Assembly: GCF_021556485.1 (NCBI RefSeq)
Contig: NZ_JAKGBW010000009.1
Coordinates: 62,001-126,000 of the forward strand
Length of the DNA stretch: 64,000 nt
DNA from: Oceanobacillus alkalisoli
Lineage (GTDB): Bacteria; Bacillota; Bacilli; Bacillales; Amphibacillaceae
Direction of reading: 5' to 3'
In this document: positions 44,357-53,203 of the stretch, piece by piece
How positions within the stretch are numbered: position 1 is the stretch's first letter
Layout: each line of letters opens with the position of its first letter
Translations under genes and position numbers: made by a program
Notes under the pieces: model-generated
Seen by the model: the letters and a program-made list of their open reading frames with translations, nothing else
The model's database searches: none
What the model was told of the DNA's origin: nothing

Positions 44357-46960
44357 CTATACACCTTTAAATGCTTTTCTATAAACATCAGCCAGTTCTG
44401 TGACGAGAGGTAACTTTGGATTTGCCATTGTACATTGATCTTCAAAAGCTTTATCAGCTAAATGATCCACTTTCGCCTCAAATTCTCGCTTCGTGACCCC
44501 ATTCTCTTCCATACTCATCGGGATATCCAATTCTTTTGCCAATTTAATAATGGCTTGGACAAGATTTTCTACCCCCTCTTCAGTCGTAGCAGCTGGTAAG
44601 CCGATTGCTTTGGCTATCTCTGCATAGCGTTTATCTGCAATGAAATGTTCATATTTAGGGAATGACACAAATTTCGTCGGCTTCGTTGCATTATAGCGAA
44701 TGACATGAGGTAACAAAATGGTATTGGCACGCCCATGCGCGATATTGAATTCACCGCCCAGTTTATGTGCCAAACTATGATTTATCCCTAAGAAAGCATT
44801 GGTAAACGCCATTCCCGCAATGGAAGAAGCATTATGCACTTTTTCACGAGCCAATTCATTCGATCCATCATGATAGGCTTGTGGTAAGTATTCAAAGACA
44901 AGCTGAATCGCCTTAATTGCCAACCCATCTGTAAAGTCGTTCGCCATATTGGATACGTAAGCTTCAATCGCATGGGTTAAGACGTCCATTCCAGTGTCAG
45001 CTGTCACCGTTTTCGGTACACTCATCACAAATTGTGGGTCAATGATTGCGACATCCGGTGTCAATTCATAGTCAGCCAGCGGGTACTTTATATTATTCTC
45101 TTTATCCGTGATGACGGCAAAAGATGTGACTTCCGCACCTGTCCCGGAGGTTGTTGGAATCCCGACAAATTGCGCCCGTTTTCCGAGCTGCGGGTATTTA
45201 TAAACACGTTTACGAATATCCATGAATTTCTGCTTCAAACCATTAAAGTCTGTTTCCGGATATTCATAGAATAACCACATCCCTTTAGCGGCGTCCATAG
45301 GTGAGCCGCCACCGAGAGCGATAATGACATCCGGCTCAAATTCTTTCATCACCTTTGCACCACGCATAACTGTTTCCTTAGAAGGGTCTGGCTCCACATC
45401 CGATATAATTCTGCAATGGACATAGTCCGGACGTTTTCTTACATAATATAAGACCTTATCCACATATCCCAATTCGACCATCATCGGGTCCGTTACAATG
45501 ACAGCCTTTGAGATATCCGGCATTTTCTCAAGGTATCGGACGGCATTCTTTTCAAAATATATTTTTGGTGGGATTTTAAAACACTGCATATTAACACTTC
45601 TTTTTGCCAGTTTTTTGATGTTATATAAATGAACAGAGCTCACATTGCTAGACACTGAATTTCCGCCATATGAACCACATCCAAGAGTCAGTGACGGGGT
45701 ATACGCATTGTAAATGTCACCAATTGCCCCTTGGGAAGATGGCTGGTTGACAATCAAGCGGCCGGCTTTCATCCGCTGACTGAATGCATCGATGACCTGC
45801 TGATTTTCAGAATGAATGACAGCGGAGTGACCAAGTCCACCAAATTCCAGCATTTCCTCACATCGTCTGAGTCCTGTTTCTGTATTATTCGCCTTATAAC
45901 AGGCAAGGACAGGGCTGAGCTTCTCCCGTGACAGCGGATAATCAGGACCCACACCGGTTAACTCAGCGACCAATACTTTTGTATTTTCCGGTACGGTGAT
46001 TCCAGCCATGTTCGCAATGGCAGCTGCACTCATTCCTACAATTGCAGGATTGACAGAACACTTATTTTCATCAATGACCAGTTTTTCGACTTTTACCTTT
46101 TCCGTAGCATTTAAAAAGTAACAATTATGGGCAATCATCTCTTGTTTCACTTTTTCATAGATTGGCTCATCGATAATGACAGCTTGTTCGGAAGCGCAGA
46201 TCATGCCATTATCGAATGTTTTGGATAAAATAAGGTCGTTGACTGCCCGTTTAATATGTGCAGTTTTTTCTATATAACAAGGGACATTACCAGGACCGAC
46301 ACCTAAGGCTGGTTTCCCGGAACTGTAAGCAGATTTAACCATACCGGCTCCACCTGTAGCTAGGATGAGCGCGATACCTTCATGTTTCATAAGTGACTGC
46401 GTTTTTTCCACAGCTGGTTGTTCAATCCACTGGATGCAGTGCTCAGGTGCTCCCGCTTTTAAAGCAGCTTCATAGACGACCTGCGCTGCTTTGGCGCTTG
46501 ATTTTTGTGCCCCGGGGTGAAAAGCAAAGATAATCGGATTGCCCGTTTTAATTGAGATGATTGATTTAAACATTGTCGTAGAAGTCGGATTGGTAATAGG
46601 AGTAATTCCAGCAATGACTCCGATAGGTTCTGCAATTTCAACGATGCCTTCCATCTCATTTTCATGCATGACCCCTATTGTCCGTTCATATTTAATGTTG
46701 TGATAAATATATTCTGTTGAAAACATGTTTTTAATAATCTTATCCTCGTAAACCCCGCGTTTTGTTTCGTCTACAGCGAGCCTTGCCAATTCCATATGCT
46801 GCTCCATACCTGCTAAAGCCATTTCTTTAATTATGTTGTTAATTTGGTCTTGATCCAGCATTTTCATTTCTTTTAATGCCTTATTCCCTTTTTCAACTAG
46901 GGCATCAATGCTTTCGACTAATGATTTAACTTGTTTCTTTTCAGGCGCTTTGGTAGTCAT
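44357..46960 (-). CDS. adhE: Bifunctional acetaldehyde-CoA/alcohol dehydrogenase AdhE
   Basis: An 867-residue fusion that reduces acetyl-CoA to acetaldehyde and on to ethanol, regenerating NAD in fermentation. Residues about 1-440 are the aldehyde dehydrogenase part, with FDNGMICASEQAV holding the catalytic cysteine. After a linker the iron alcohol dehydrogenase part begins near residue 455 (FKIPPKIYFEKNAVRYL), with ALGGGSPMDAAKGMW and the iron-binding histidine region GINHSLAHKLGGEFNIAHGRANTIL. GAGGAGG precedes the ATG. The 320-bp leader holds Rex-like and cre-like sites. Its presence suggests facultative anaerobic growth. Confidence 0.96.
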   Translation of the reverse strand: MTTKAPEKKQVKSLVESIDALVEKGNKALKEMKMLDQDQINNIIKEMALAGMEQHMELARLAVDETKRGVYEDKIIKNMFSTEYIYHNIKYERTIGVMHENEMEGIVEIAEPIGVIAGITPITNPTSTTMFKSIISIKTGNPIIFAFHPGAQKSSAKAAQVVYEAALKAGAPEHCIQWIEQPAVEKTQSLMKHEGIALILATGGAGMVKSAYSSGKPALGVGPGNVPCYIEKTAHIKRAVNDLILSKTFDNGMICASEQAVIIDEPIYEKVKQEMIAHNCYFLNATEKVKVEKLVIDENKCSVNPAIVGMSAAAIANMAGITVPENTKVLVAELTGVGPDYPLSREKLSPVLACYKANNTETGLRRCEEMLEFGGLGHSAVIHSENQQVIDAFSQRMKAGRLIVNQPSSQGAIGDIYNAYTPSLTLGCGSYGGNSVSSNVSSVHLYNIKKLAKRSVNMQCFKIPPKIYFEKNAVRYLEKMPDISKAVIVTDPMMVELGYVDKVLYYVRKRPDYVHCRIISDVEPDPSKETVMRGAKVMKEFEPDVIIALGGGSPMDAAKGMWLFYEYPETDFNGLKQKFMDIRKRVYKYPQLGKRAQFVGIPTTSGTGAEVTSFAVITDKENNIKYPLADYELTPDVAIIDPQFVMSVPKTVTADTGMDVLTHAIEAYVSNMANDFTDGLAIKAIQLVFEYLPQAYHDGSNELAREKVHNASSIAGMAFTNAFLGINHSLAHKLGGEFNIAHGRANTILLPHVIRYNATKPTKFVSFPKYEHFIADKRYAEIAKAIGLPAATTEEGVENLVQAIIKLAKELDIPMSMEENGVTKREFEAKVDHLADKAFEDQCTMANPKLPLVTELADVYRKAFKGV

Positions 46961-46980
46961 CGTAAATCCTCCTCGTTTAT

Positions 46981-47175
46981 TTGTGAAATATTGATCATTT
47001 TAATTTTAAAAAAATATGGCTTAATGCTTGCCAGCAAATTTCATTTAAAACCGGGAGAATAGTGTCTGTTCGTTTATGTTATAATCACCTCTTTATTGTG
47101 AATTGTTGAGCATGTTATTTTATAAAAATTCGTCTTTCGCTTTCAAAACTATCATAGCATCTGGAAGCGCTTGCC
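46981..47175 (-). promoter_or_regulatory. adhE leader with two Rex-like sites and a cre-like site
   Basis: TTGTGAAATATTGATCAT (46981-46998) and TTGTGAATTGTTGAGCAT (47096-47113) share a TTGTGAA half-site and a common right end, resembling one arm of the Rex operator TTGTGAAnnnnTTCACAA. TGGAAGCGCTTGCC (about 47160-47173) resembles a catabolite-responsive element with core AAGCGCTT. All are near matches only. Confidence 0.4.
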
Positions 47176-47282
47176 GTTTTGGTGAATTGTGACAAACCAG
47201 TGAAACTATTCTAAATAGTTAGTTCTATTAACACTATGGTAAAGTGGTTTACTAAAATAGTTGGCAGCTCCCTTTTATATTT

Positions 47283-47398
47283 AATGAATTTCAGAATACG
47301 TATTTAATGCTTCACCATCACCATATGTAGTTGAGTTGGTTCGTTCCCAACTACATATGGTGATGGAATAGCCGACTTTGGTAATTATGAAATTCATT
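47283..47398 (+). repeat. Family B 116-bp hairpin element, copy 6
   Basis: AATGAATTTCAGAAT and ATTATGAAATTCATT ends with the complete central hairpin. It lies between the adhE leader and the ypjP terminator, so it is in the gap 46961-47457 and away from coding sequence. Confidence 0.87.
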
Positions 47399-47408
47399 CT
47401 GTTAACAA

Positions 47409-47456
47409 GATAAAGGAAAAGATTGGGACAGTTATATCCCAACCTTTTCCTTTATC
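47409..47456 (-). terminator. Terminator of ypjP
   Basis: GATAAAGGAAAAG and CTTTTCCTTTATC pair perfectly, extended inward by TTGGGA / TCCCAA, giving a stem of about 20 bp. Confidence 0.88.
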
Positions 47457-47457
47457 T

Positions 47458-48066
47458 TTATGCCATCCACTTAGGTGGTGTATTTTTATCCCAGTAAATT
47501 TCACCGAGAGTGTGGTGCTCTTTGAAATCATCTTTTTGAAGATGATAATGGAAATTGAAATAATAGCCTTCTAATGGGCGGTTATCACGGCGGACATGGA
47601 AGCGGACGATATCTTCTTCCGTCCGGTAATCCGTTACGTGAAAGATTCGCTCCCCGTAACCTTTTGCCGGTTGTTCCGTGATTCTATAATAACGGACAGC
47701 ATCTTCTCCCGCTTCAACTGCTAGTTCTTCCAACACAGATTCCATTTTCGGCAAAATAACCGCAGAAAACTCGTCCTCTACCTGCTCAGCAATACGAGGA
47801 CCAAATTTCATCAAGCTTTGAACTTTCGCCTGTTCTTGAAGCTTCCGTAAATAATCCGGTTCTGTCTCGATCTCAAGCATTGTTTCATAGTTTTCGAGAG
47901 TCGCTTCACTTGTACGGAGTTCAGTCGCTTGATCAAATTCTGTTTTCGAGGAGACACTATTCTTATTATTTTCGGCATCAATTTCCAGTAAAGCGGTCGG
48001 CGTGTACATTCCGAGTGTTGCAATTGCAATAAGTGCAACGAGCGCTTTCTTCATCCATATCTTCAT
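47458..48066 (-). CDS. ypjP: YpjP-like secreted or membrane-anchored protein
   Basis: A 202-residue protein of unknown function. It has a basic N-terminus and hydrophobic helix (MKIWMKKALVALIAIATLGM) that may be a signal or anchor. A region rich in E follows. The conserved core near the C-terminus reads FHVRRDNRPLEGYYFNFHYH and LGEIYWDKNTPPKWM, as I recall for B. subtilis YpjP (about 203). I use the ATG at 48064-48066, 8 bp after GGGAAG; in-frame starts at 48072 and 48075 are too close to the site. It is monocistronic. Confidence 0.8.
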   Translation of the reverse strand: MKIWMKKALVALIAIATLGMYTPTALLEIDAENNKNSVSSKTEFDQATELRTSEATLENYETMLEIETEPDYLRKLQEQAKVQSLMKFGPRIAEQVEDEFSAVILPKMESVLEELAVEAGEDAVRYYRITEQPAKGYGERIFHVTDYRTEEDIVRFHVRRDNRPLEGYYFNFHYHLQKDDFKEHHTLGEIYWDKNTPPKWMA

Positions 48067-48255
48067 GAGCATCACTTCCCAATCATTTCCTTACTTTAAT
48101 TTTAACATGTTATAGGCAGATGTCTATTGGGATAATGATTTATTTCTTAAAATTTCTATTAATTTAGCGGAACAAATGCCCTGACCCTATTTCCTACACA
48201 TTCTCACTTTTTGGGCATAGGATATTGGAGCGAAATTTGTGAGGGGGAGTTTGTT

Positions 48256-49668
48256 TTGATTATTCATGTTGGGGAGCCAGGAGATAATTTGTATACGTTA
48301 CACGAACGATATGGGGTGAGCATGGCCGATTTATTGCGGGTAAATGATTTGCCGAATCCAGAACAGCTTGTTGTTGGGCTGGCTTTACTTATTCCGGTTA
48401 AAGGAACGTGGCATACGGTTCGGGCTGGAGAAAGCTTGTGGAGTATTGCTAATGATTATGGAATGTCTTTAAATCTAGTTTTAGAAGCAAATCCAGGAAT
48501 TGATGCGGAGACACTCATGCCAGGACAGGAAATTTTTATTCCACTTCTACGTCATGAAGTGGCACCAGGTGAGACGCTCGCAAGTATTGCAAACCAGTAT
48601 GGGGTATCTGTATATGCACTCGCCCAGGAGAATGCCCTCACGATAACCGAGCCTATCTTCACTGGCCAAACACTGTTTATCCCACGGGAAAAACCAATTA
48701 TTGATGTCAATGCCTATTCCTACCAACAAGATGCTGCTGGCGCCCAGTCGATCCGTGAAGTTGGAGAGCTGCTGACAATTGTGAGCCCATTCGCCTATTT
48801 GATTCAAGCGGATGGAAGCTTGGAGCCTTTTCCGGATGAGCAGATGATTGCTGCAAGTTATGAGGAGAATATTTTGCCGATGATGTCGATTTTGAATTTC
48901 ACCTCGGAGGAAGCCGGGTCCACCCTCACTCATACCATTCTAACGAGCGACGAACTGATGGATACATTATTGACGAATATTTTAAGGGTGATGAATGAAA
49001 AAGGCTACCGGGGATTAAATATTGATTTTGAAAATGTATTGCCGGAAGACAGGGAGCGTTTCAATAACTTTATTCAATTGGCTGTGGACCGGCTCCATCC
49101 AGAAGGCTATTTTGTTTCGACCGCTGTAGCACCGAAGACGAGCGCCGACCAGCCTGGATTATTATATGAAGCACATGATTATGCAGCCCAAGGAAGGATT
49201 GCCGATTTCGTTGTCGTGATGACATATGAATGGGGATACCGTCTCGGTCCGCCTCAAGCCATTTCACCGTTAAACCAAATGCGGCGGGTTATAAAATATG
49301 CCTTGACAGAAATCCCCGCGGAAAAAATATTCCTCGGTTTCCAGATTTACGCGCGGGATTGGAAGTTGCCACATGTGCAGGGGCAAGCTGCACAAACGTT
49401 CAGTCCTCAAAGGGCTGTGGAGCTTGCTACCGAATATAACGCAGAAATTCAGTATGATGAAGTTGCCGCTTCACCGTTCTTTCGTTATACGGATGAAGAC
49501 GGCGTAGATCATGAAGTGTGGTTTGAGGATGCGAGAAGTGCTCAGGCAAAGTTTGATTTGGCAAAAGAATTCAATCTTGGCGGAATCAGTTATTGGGCAC
49601 TCGGCTATCCTTTCCCTCAGAACTGGGAATTGCTGCGGGATAACTTTACGGTAAGAAAGCGGATTTAA
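48256..49668 (+). CDS. LysM-repeat glycoside hydrolase family 18 protein (SleL/YaaH-like)
   Basis: A 470-residue protein with three LysM repeats (residues about 3-47, 52-97 and 100-145; pattern VxxGDxLxxIAxxYG...N) and a GH18 domain from about 155. GYRGLNIDFENVLPED carries the catalytic glutamate of the DxxDxE-type motif, FVVVMTYEWGY the conserved MTY, and GGISYWALGYPFPQNW the end of the barrel. B. subtilis SleL (YaaH, 427 residues, two LysM) cuts cortex fragments in germination, so a spore role is likely. The TTG at 48256 follows GAGGGGGAG; a longer in-frame start at 48211 has none. Confidence 0.88.
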   Translation: MIIHVGEPGDNLYTLHERYGVSMADLLRVNDLPNPEQLVVGLALLIPVKGTWHTVRAGESLWSIANDYGMSLNLVLEANPGIDAETLMPGQEIFIPLLRHEVAPGETLASIANQYGVSVYALAQENALTITEPIFTGQTLFIPREKPIIDVNAYSYQQDAAGAQSIREVGELLTIVSPFAYLIQADGSLEPFPDEQMIAASYEENILPMMSILNFTSEEAGSTLTHTILTSDELMDTLLTNILRVMNEKGYRGLNIDFENVLPEDRERFNNFIQLAVDRLHPEGYFVSTAVAPKTSADQPGLLYEAHDYAAQGRIADFVVVMTYEWGYRLGPPQAISPLNQMRRVIKYALTEIPAEKIFLGFQIYARDWKLPHVQGQAAQTFSPQRAVELATEYNAEIQYDEVAASPFFRYTDEDGVDHEVWFEDARSAQAKFDLAKEFNLGGISYWALGYPFPQNWELLRDNFTVRKRI

Positions 49669-49679
49669 AAAGAATAAGA

Positions 49680-50013
49680 GCGGGAAACGCCCCAGAAGCA
49701 GATAAATTTAATCGAACTTTTCTTTTACTTGTAAGAAACATATCCCTTAATCACGTAAAAGATCTGATTTTCTGTTGTTTCGATAAATCAGAGAGCTCCT
49801 AATCAACTGAAGGAGCTGCCATTCCGCTGATTAGGTAGATTAGTAATGCCCTAATCGCCCGAAAAATCTGGCCGTCTGGTGCTTCAGTTGATTAAATGGT
49901 GACTAAGCCTGACAAAGAACGAACGGATAAATTTTCTTTCTCAATTGGAAGAGGCTGGAGTTTTAACTGACAATGCTCGCCCTACGAAAAACCGGCCATT
50001 TACCGGACACAAG
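49680..50013. other. Non-coding gap after the GH18 gene with small inverted repeats
   Basis: Contains a short C-family-like start (GGGAAACGCCCC), the inverted pair TAATCAACTGA (49800-49810) and TCAGTTGATTA (49883-49893), and two stretches with GCCGTCTGG and ACCGGCC. No open reading frame with a ribosome binding site was seen. Confidence 0.4.
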
Positions 50014-50044
50014 AAAAGGACAGCTCGAACCAGCTGTCCTTATT
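50014..50044 (-). terminator. Terminator overlapping the HprK-like stop
   Basis: AAGGACAGCT and AGCTGTCCTT pair perfectly around CGAACC, ending with TTTTCTTG on the minus strand. Confidence 0.85.
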
Positions 50045-50960
50045 CGTTTCCATTATAATTTTCCGTTCGATGGATAAATTCTTCAGCAGCACTGTAGCCT
50101 TGTTGTTTTAAATACCAGCTGTTTGCTGCTGCCTCAATTAAACCGGCAACATCTCTTCCCGGCTGAAGCTGGATTTTAATATGAGGAATTTCGACTCCCA
50201 TATAACTCGTATATTCTGTCTTTAACTCAAGATCATTGTTCAGCTCATTATCTCCCCATTTGGTGAGCTCGATATCAAGCGCAATCCGCGTTTCATCCTG
50301 GAATGCTTTTCTTCCATAAACACGAACAATATTTAACAGACCTACACTTCTTAATGCAAGGAATTCTTTATTCATCTCATTGTGTGTTCCAAGGATCGTA
50401 CGGTGACTAAGCTTTCTAAGGACGACGATATCATCGGCAACAAGACGATGACCCCGACCGATTAGCGTATAAGCGGTTTCACTTTTTCCTATTCCCGATT
50501 CACCGCGCAAGAGGATTCCAATCCCGAATACATTGAGGCAAACACCCGGTACAGCAATCTCCTCTGCTAGAGCTCTACCCAAATAAGCGTCCAATTTAGC
50601 GATGAATTCATATGTAGAATCATTCGTTCGGAGTAACGGAATATTCTCCTGGTTGCAATACTGTTCGAGATAGGTCAATTCTTCTTGTCCCCGCGTTACA
50701 ATAAAGCAAGGAGGATGGTAATTTACAATATTGCCGATTCTTTGTTTTCTTTCTTCCACACTAAGCGATTTCAAGTAATTTATTTCCGTTAATCCGAGAA
50801 CTTGCACGCGTTCCGTCGGGAAAAAATCAAAATAACCGATAAACTCAAGTCCTGGCCGGTGTGATTTATTCTTTGATACTTTTCTGTCAAGACTATCTGC
50901 CCCTGCAAGAATTTCCAAGGATAATTCTTTGGAAATTCGTTCTACACTAATTGTTTTCAC
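50040..50960 (-). CDS. HPr kinase/phosphorylase paralogue with altered active site
   Basis: A 306-residue protein aligned over its whole length with HprK/P. The N-terminal domain has GYFDFFPTERVQVLGLTEI. Walker A is GESGIGKSETA and the DD pair is kept in RGHRLVADDIV. Three other HprK hallmarks differ: the catalytic histidine before the core (usually HGVLVDIYG) is replaced in VPGVCLNVFG, the signature EIRGLGII becomes ALRSVGLL, and the arginine in VRPGRN becomes LQPGRD. It also lacks the usual lgt and ppaX neighbours. The GTG start follows AGGTG. It may bind or phosphorylate something other than HPr. Confidence 0.82.
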   Translation of the reverse strand: MKTISVERISKELSLEILAGADSLDRKVSKNKSHRPGLEFIGYFDFFPTERVQVLGLTEINYLKSLSVEERKQRIGNIVNYHPPCFIVTRGQEELTYLEQYCNQENIPLLRTNDSTYEFIAKLDAYLGRALAEEIAVPGVCLNVFGIGILLRGESGIGKSETAYTLIGRGHRLVADDIVVLRKLSHRTILGTHNEMNKEFLALRSVGLLNIVRVYGRKAFQDETRIALDIELTKWGDNELNNDLELKTEYTSYMGVEIPHIKIQLQPGRDVAGLIEAAANSWYLKQQGYSAAEEFIHRTENYNGNE

Positions 50961-51075
50961 TTTTACACCTAATTTCTCTTTTTCTAATGTGTTTCCGTTT
51001 CAATGATAGTTGAATCTATTATACAATATATTGCGGCGTATAGTAAGGGGACTCGGTAATTTAATACAAATACTA

Positions 51076-51108
51076 AAAACCAGGTCAACACTTTGAAAAC
51101 CTGGCTTT
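51076..51108 (-). terminator. Terminator of queT
   Basis: ACCAGGT and ACCTGGC-type arms (51080-51085 with 51099-51104, extended by AA/TT) directly after the stop codon, with a T-rich minus-strand flank. Confidence 0.7.
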
Positions 51109-51112
51109 CGTC

Positions 51113-51622
51113 TTATTTTGTCAGATCCACTCTCTTACTTACCATGTACATGATGAACCCACCGATTGTCATAGATAGCAGTTCCCCTAGGGCAACCGTG
51201 AGATAAGTCATCCAAAATGGAAGATTGAATAGGATATAAAGCTGCACAGCGACGGTAAACATCGATAACGTAAAAATAATAGCTGTAACAACAAATTTAG
51301 CTTTTACATTTTTTATATTTTTTGTCAGAGCCCGGGCCGCGAGCAGTACTGCAAGGGTCGCAAGTCCGCCGATTGGCACATCGATAAACCACATCGGTGA
51401 CATGAAGTTCGCAATCACAACACCCAAGAAAACCGCGACAATATATCTTTTGTGAAATAGTGCCAGGTAATTGAACATTTCAGATAGACGGAGCTGGATT
51501 GGTCCAAAGCTAATGACAGATAAAATGAGGGTGACCGCCATATATAATGCGGCAACTAATGAAATTTTCACTATACTTCTTATGGAAGTCAGTGACTCTT
51601 CGTGTGCAATAGAACTATTCAT
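51113..51622 (-). CDS. queT: QueT-family queuosine-precursor transporter (ECF S component)
   Basis: A 169-residue membrane protein with five to six helices. QLRLSEMFNYLALFHKRYIV and VFLGVVIANFMSPMWFIDV with a conserved GD/GG-type loop are typical of QueT, thought to import preQ1 or a related base with an ECF energy module encoded elsewhere. ATG 51620-51622 has AAAGGAG 8 bp upstream. I looked for a preQ1 riboswitch in the leader and did not find the consensus, but an AAATAGCA / TGCTATTT hairpin (51638-51660) sits just before the ribosome site. Confidence 0.85.
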   Translation of the reverse strand: MNSSIAHEESLTSIRSIVKISLVAALYMAVTLILSVISFGPIQLRLSEMFNYLALFHKRYIVAVFLGVVIANFMSPMWFIDVPIGGLATLAVLLAARALTKNIKNVKAKFVVTAIIFTLSMFTVAVQLYILFNLPFWMTYLTVALGELLSMTIGGFIMYMVSKRVDLTK

Positions 51623-51745
51623 TTGATAGACTCCTTTGTAAAATAGCAGATTGCTATTTTAGTAATAATTATGGCCAAAGGATCGGACAAGCGCCCTGCA
51701 AAGTGCCATAATACAAGCAAAAAAGTTTGCCAGATGAGTATAACA

Positions 51746-51776
51746 AAAAACCCTTCTGTTGCATAGAAGGATTTTT
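51746..51776 (-). terminator. Terminator of the SDR gene
   Basis: AAAAACCCTTCT and AGAAGGATTTTT pair over 12 bp with one mismatch around GTTGCAT. Confidence 0.85.
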
Positions 51777-51798
51777 GCCTGAAAAGAGTTAGGATACG

Positions 51799-52554
51799 CT
51801 ATTTAACAGTCCAGCCGCCGTCAACCGGGATAACAGCTCCATGAATATAATCTGCCGCACTGCTTGCAAGATATAAGGTAAGGCTTGCAACTTCTTCTGG
51901 TTCAGCCCAGCGCCCGGCCGGTGTCTCTTCTGCCACCCAGTTCGCCATCTCGCCTCCACCCGCGAAGTCTTCTGCGTTCATTGGGGTCCGGATTGCTCCA
52001 GGTGCTATCGCGTTTACCCGGATCCCTTTCCTGCTGTAATCATAAGCGAGCTGTTTCGTATAGCCGACAATCGCATGCTTGGAAGCCGTGTATGCCGCTC
52101 CCCCGCCACCTGCGACAAGCCCGGCAATCGATGCGGTATTCACAATAACACCTTGCTCCCATTTCAACATATGAGGCAGGATATTATTCGTAACATGATA
52201 AATTCCTTTCACGTTTGTATCAAATACGTTATCCCATAATTCTTCCGTCGTATCGAGGGTTGTTTTATAATCATCGAGGATGCCTGCTGTATTCACGAGA
52301 ATATCAATCCGGACATACTCTCTTAATGCTTGATGGACCGCTTCCGCAACTTCTTGCTTCTCCGCTACATTCGCACACCAAAAAGCAAATTTCTCCGGGT
52401 ACGCTTGTTTTAACAGCTGTAAACCCATTTCATTCTGATCCACCGCAAATACGGAAGCACCTTGCTTCAAGAAGGCTTCTGCCTGCGCATAGCCAATCCC
52501 CGAAGCTGCACCTGTAATAAAAACCGTTTTCCCATCGTACTCTGAAAAATTCAA
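51799..52554 (-). CDS. Short-chain dehydrogenase/reductase (FabG-like)
   Basis: A 251-residue classical SDR. The cofactor motif is TGAASGIGYAQAEAF, NTAGILDDY corresponds to NNAG with the second N changed to T, and the catalytic serine, tyrosine and lysine lie in NTASIAGLVAGGGGAAYTASK. D33-like acidic residue in VFAVDQNEMG suggests NAD rather than NADP. A TTG at 52552-52554 follows AAAAGGATG by about 9 bp. It is monocistronic, and its substrate is unknown. Confidence 0.88.
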   Translation of the reverse strand: MNFSEYDGKTVFITGAASGIGYAQAEAFLKQGASVFAVDQNEMGLQLLKQAYPEKFAFWCANVAEKQEVAEAVHQALREYVRIDILVNTAGILDDYKTTLDTTEELWDNVFDTNVKGIYHVTNNILPHMLKWEQGVIVNTASIAGLVAGGGGAAYTASKHAIVGYTKQLAYDYSRKGIRVNAIAPGAIRTPMNAEDFAGGGEMANWVAEETPAGRWAEPEEVASLTLYLASSAADYIHGAVIPVDGGWTVK

Positions 52555-52585
52555 GCATCATCATCCTTTTAAAGTTTTTTATAGA

Positions 52586-52845
52586 ACAAAGGCGCAAGCG
52601 CCCGTTTAGCAACGTACAAACTGGAGCACTCCGAAGGGGAGATAAAGGAAACTCAGGCGACGATAGAGAGTTGATGTTGACTTTCACCGCAAGGGTATAA
52701 GTGCGACTAAGCCTCACAAAGACCAAACGGCTAAGTCTTCTTTATCGATTGGAGGAGTGTGAAGTTTGATAGTTGCTGGGCGCTTGAGCCGGACGTGGCC
52801 AGCCCTGAATACCTAAGTTATCCATAGCACTTTTATTTTATAGTT
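52586..52845. repeat. Family C mosaic repeat, copy 5
   Basis: Nearly identical to 3928-4130 (AAAGGCGCAAGCGCCCGTTT, GATGTTGACTT, GGAGGAGTGTGAAGTTTG, GGGCGCTTGAGCCGGACGTG) but with an insert of about 60 bp in the middle (52686-52745). Confidence 0.7.
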
Positions 52846-52857
52846 ACTATTAAAAAA

Positions 52858-52880
52858 GAGCCCATGCTAAAAATAGGCTC
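52858..52880 (-). terminator. Weak terminator of the DUF2829 gene
   Basis: GAGCC and GGCTC around a 13-base loop, followed on the minus strand by TTTTTTAATAG. Confidence 0.5.
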
Positions 52881-52885
52881 CCCCT

Positions 52886-53107
52886 TTACTTGACTATTTC
52901 CCAATCTTCTGCAAGTAAATCACAAACAGTCGGGGTAAACATTGTATACCCTTCCCCCTCGACATTTATTAATAAATATGGATTCAATTTTTCACCATCG
53001 ATTGCACTTTCACCAACAAGCTTGACGTAAAGTTCAGCGCCCGGCCAACCGGAACGGATTATTTTTTCACCCGCCCGAAGACGTGGCAATGCCTCTTCAA
53101 ATTTCAT
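52886..53107 (-). CDS. DUF2829 (Tad2-like) small protein
   Basis: A 73-residue complete protein. The N-terminal FEEALPRLRAGEKIIRSGWP and C-terminal DLLAEDWEIV are the hallmark ends of DUF2829. Phage members of this family (Tad2) bind the cyclic ADP-ribose signal of the Thoeris defence system and block it. GAAAGGATG lies before the ATG. There are no phage genes nearby: it sits between an SDR and mqo and is flanked by repeats. The role of chromosomal copies is not settled, and I do not claim anti-defence activity here. Confidence 0.8.
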   Translation of the reverse strand: MKFEEALPRLRAGEKIIRSGWPGAELYVKLVGESAIDGEKLNPYLLINVEGEGYTMFTPTVCDLLAEDWEIVK

Positions 53108-53203
53108 ACGAGCTCATCCTTTCTTCATACATAAAAGTATAGAGGATACCTGGATTGTTTTCAAATATGGCGGATATATGTCTTGTTAATCTTTATCTAT
53201 GCT

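Noticed and set aside
51623-51740. preQ1 riboswitch ahead of queT
   Set aside because: I searched the leader for the preQ1-I pattern (stem, AC-rich loop, AAAAAACTA tail) and did not find it; only a plain hairpin is present.
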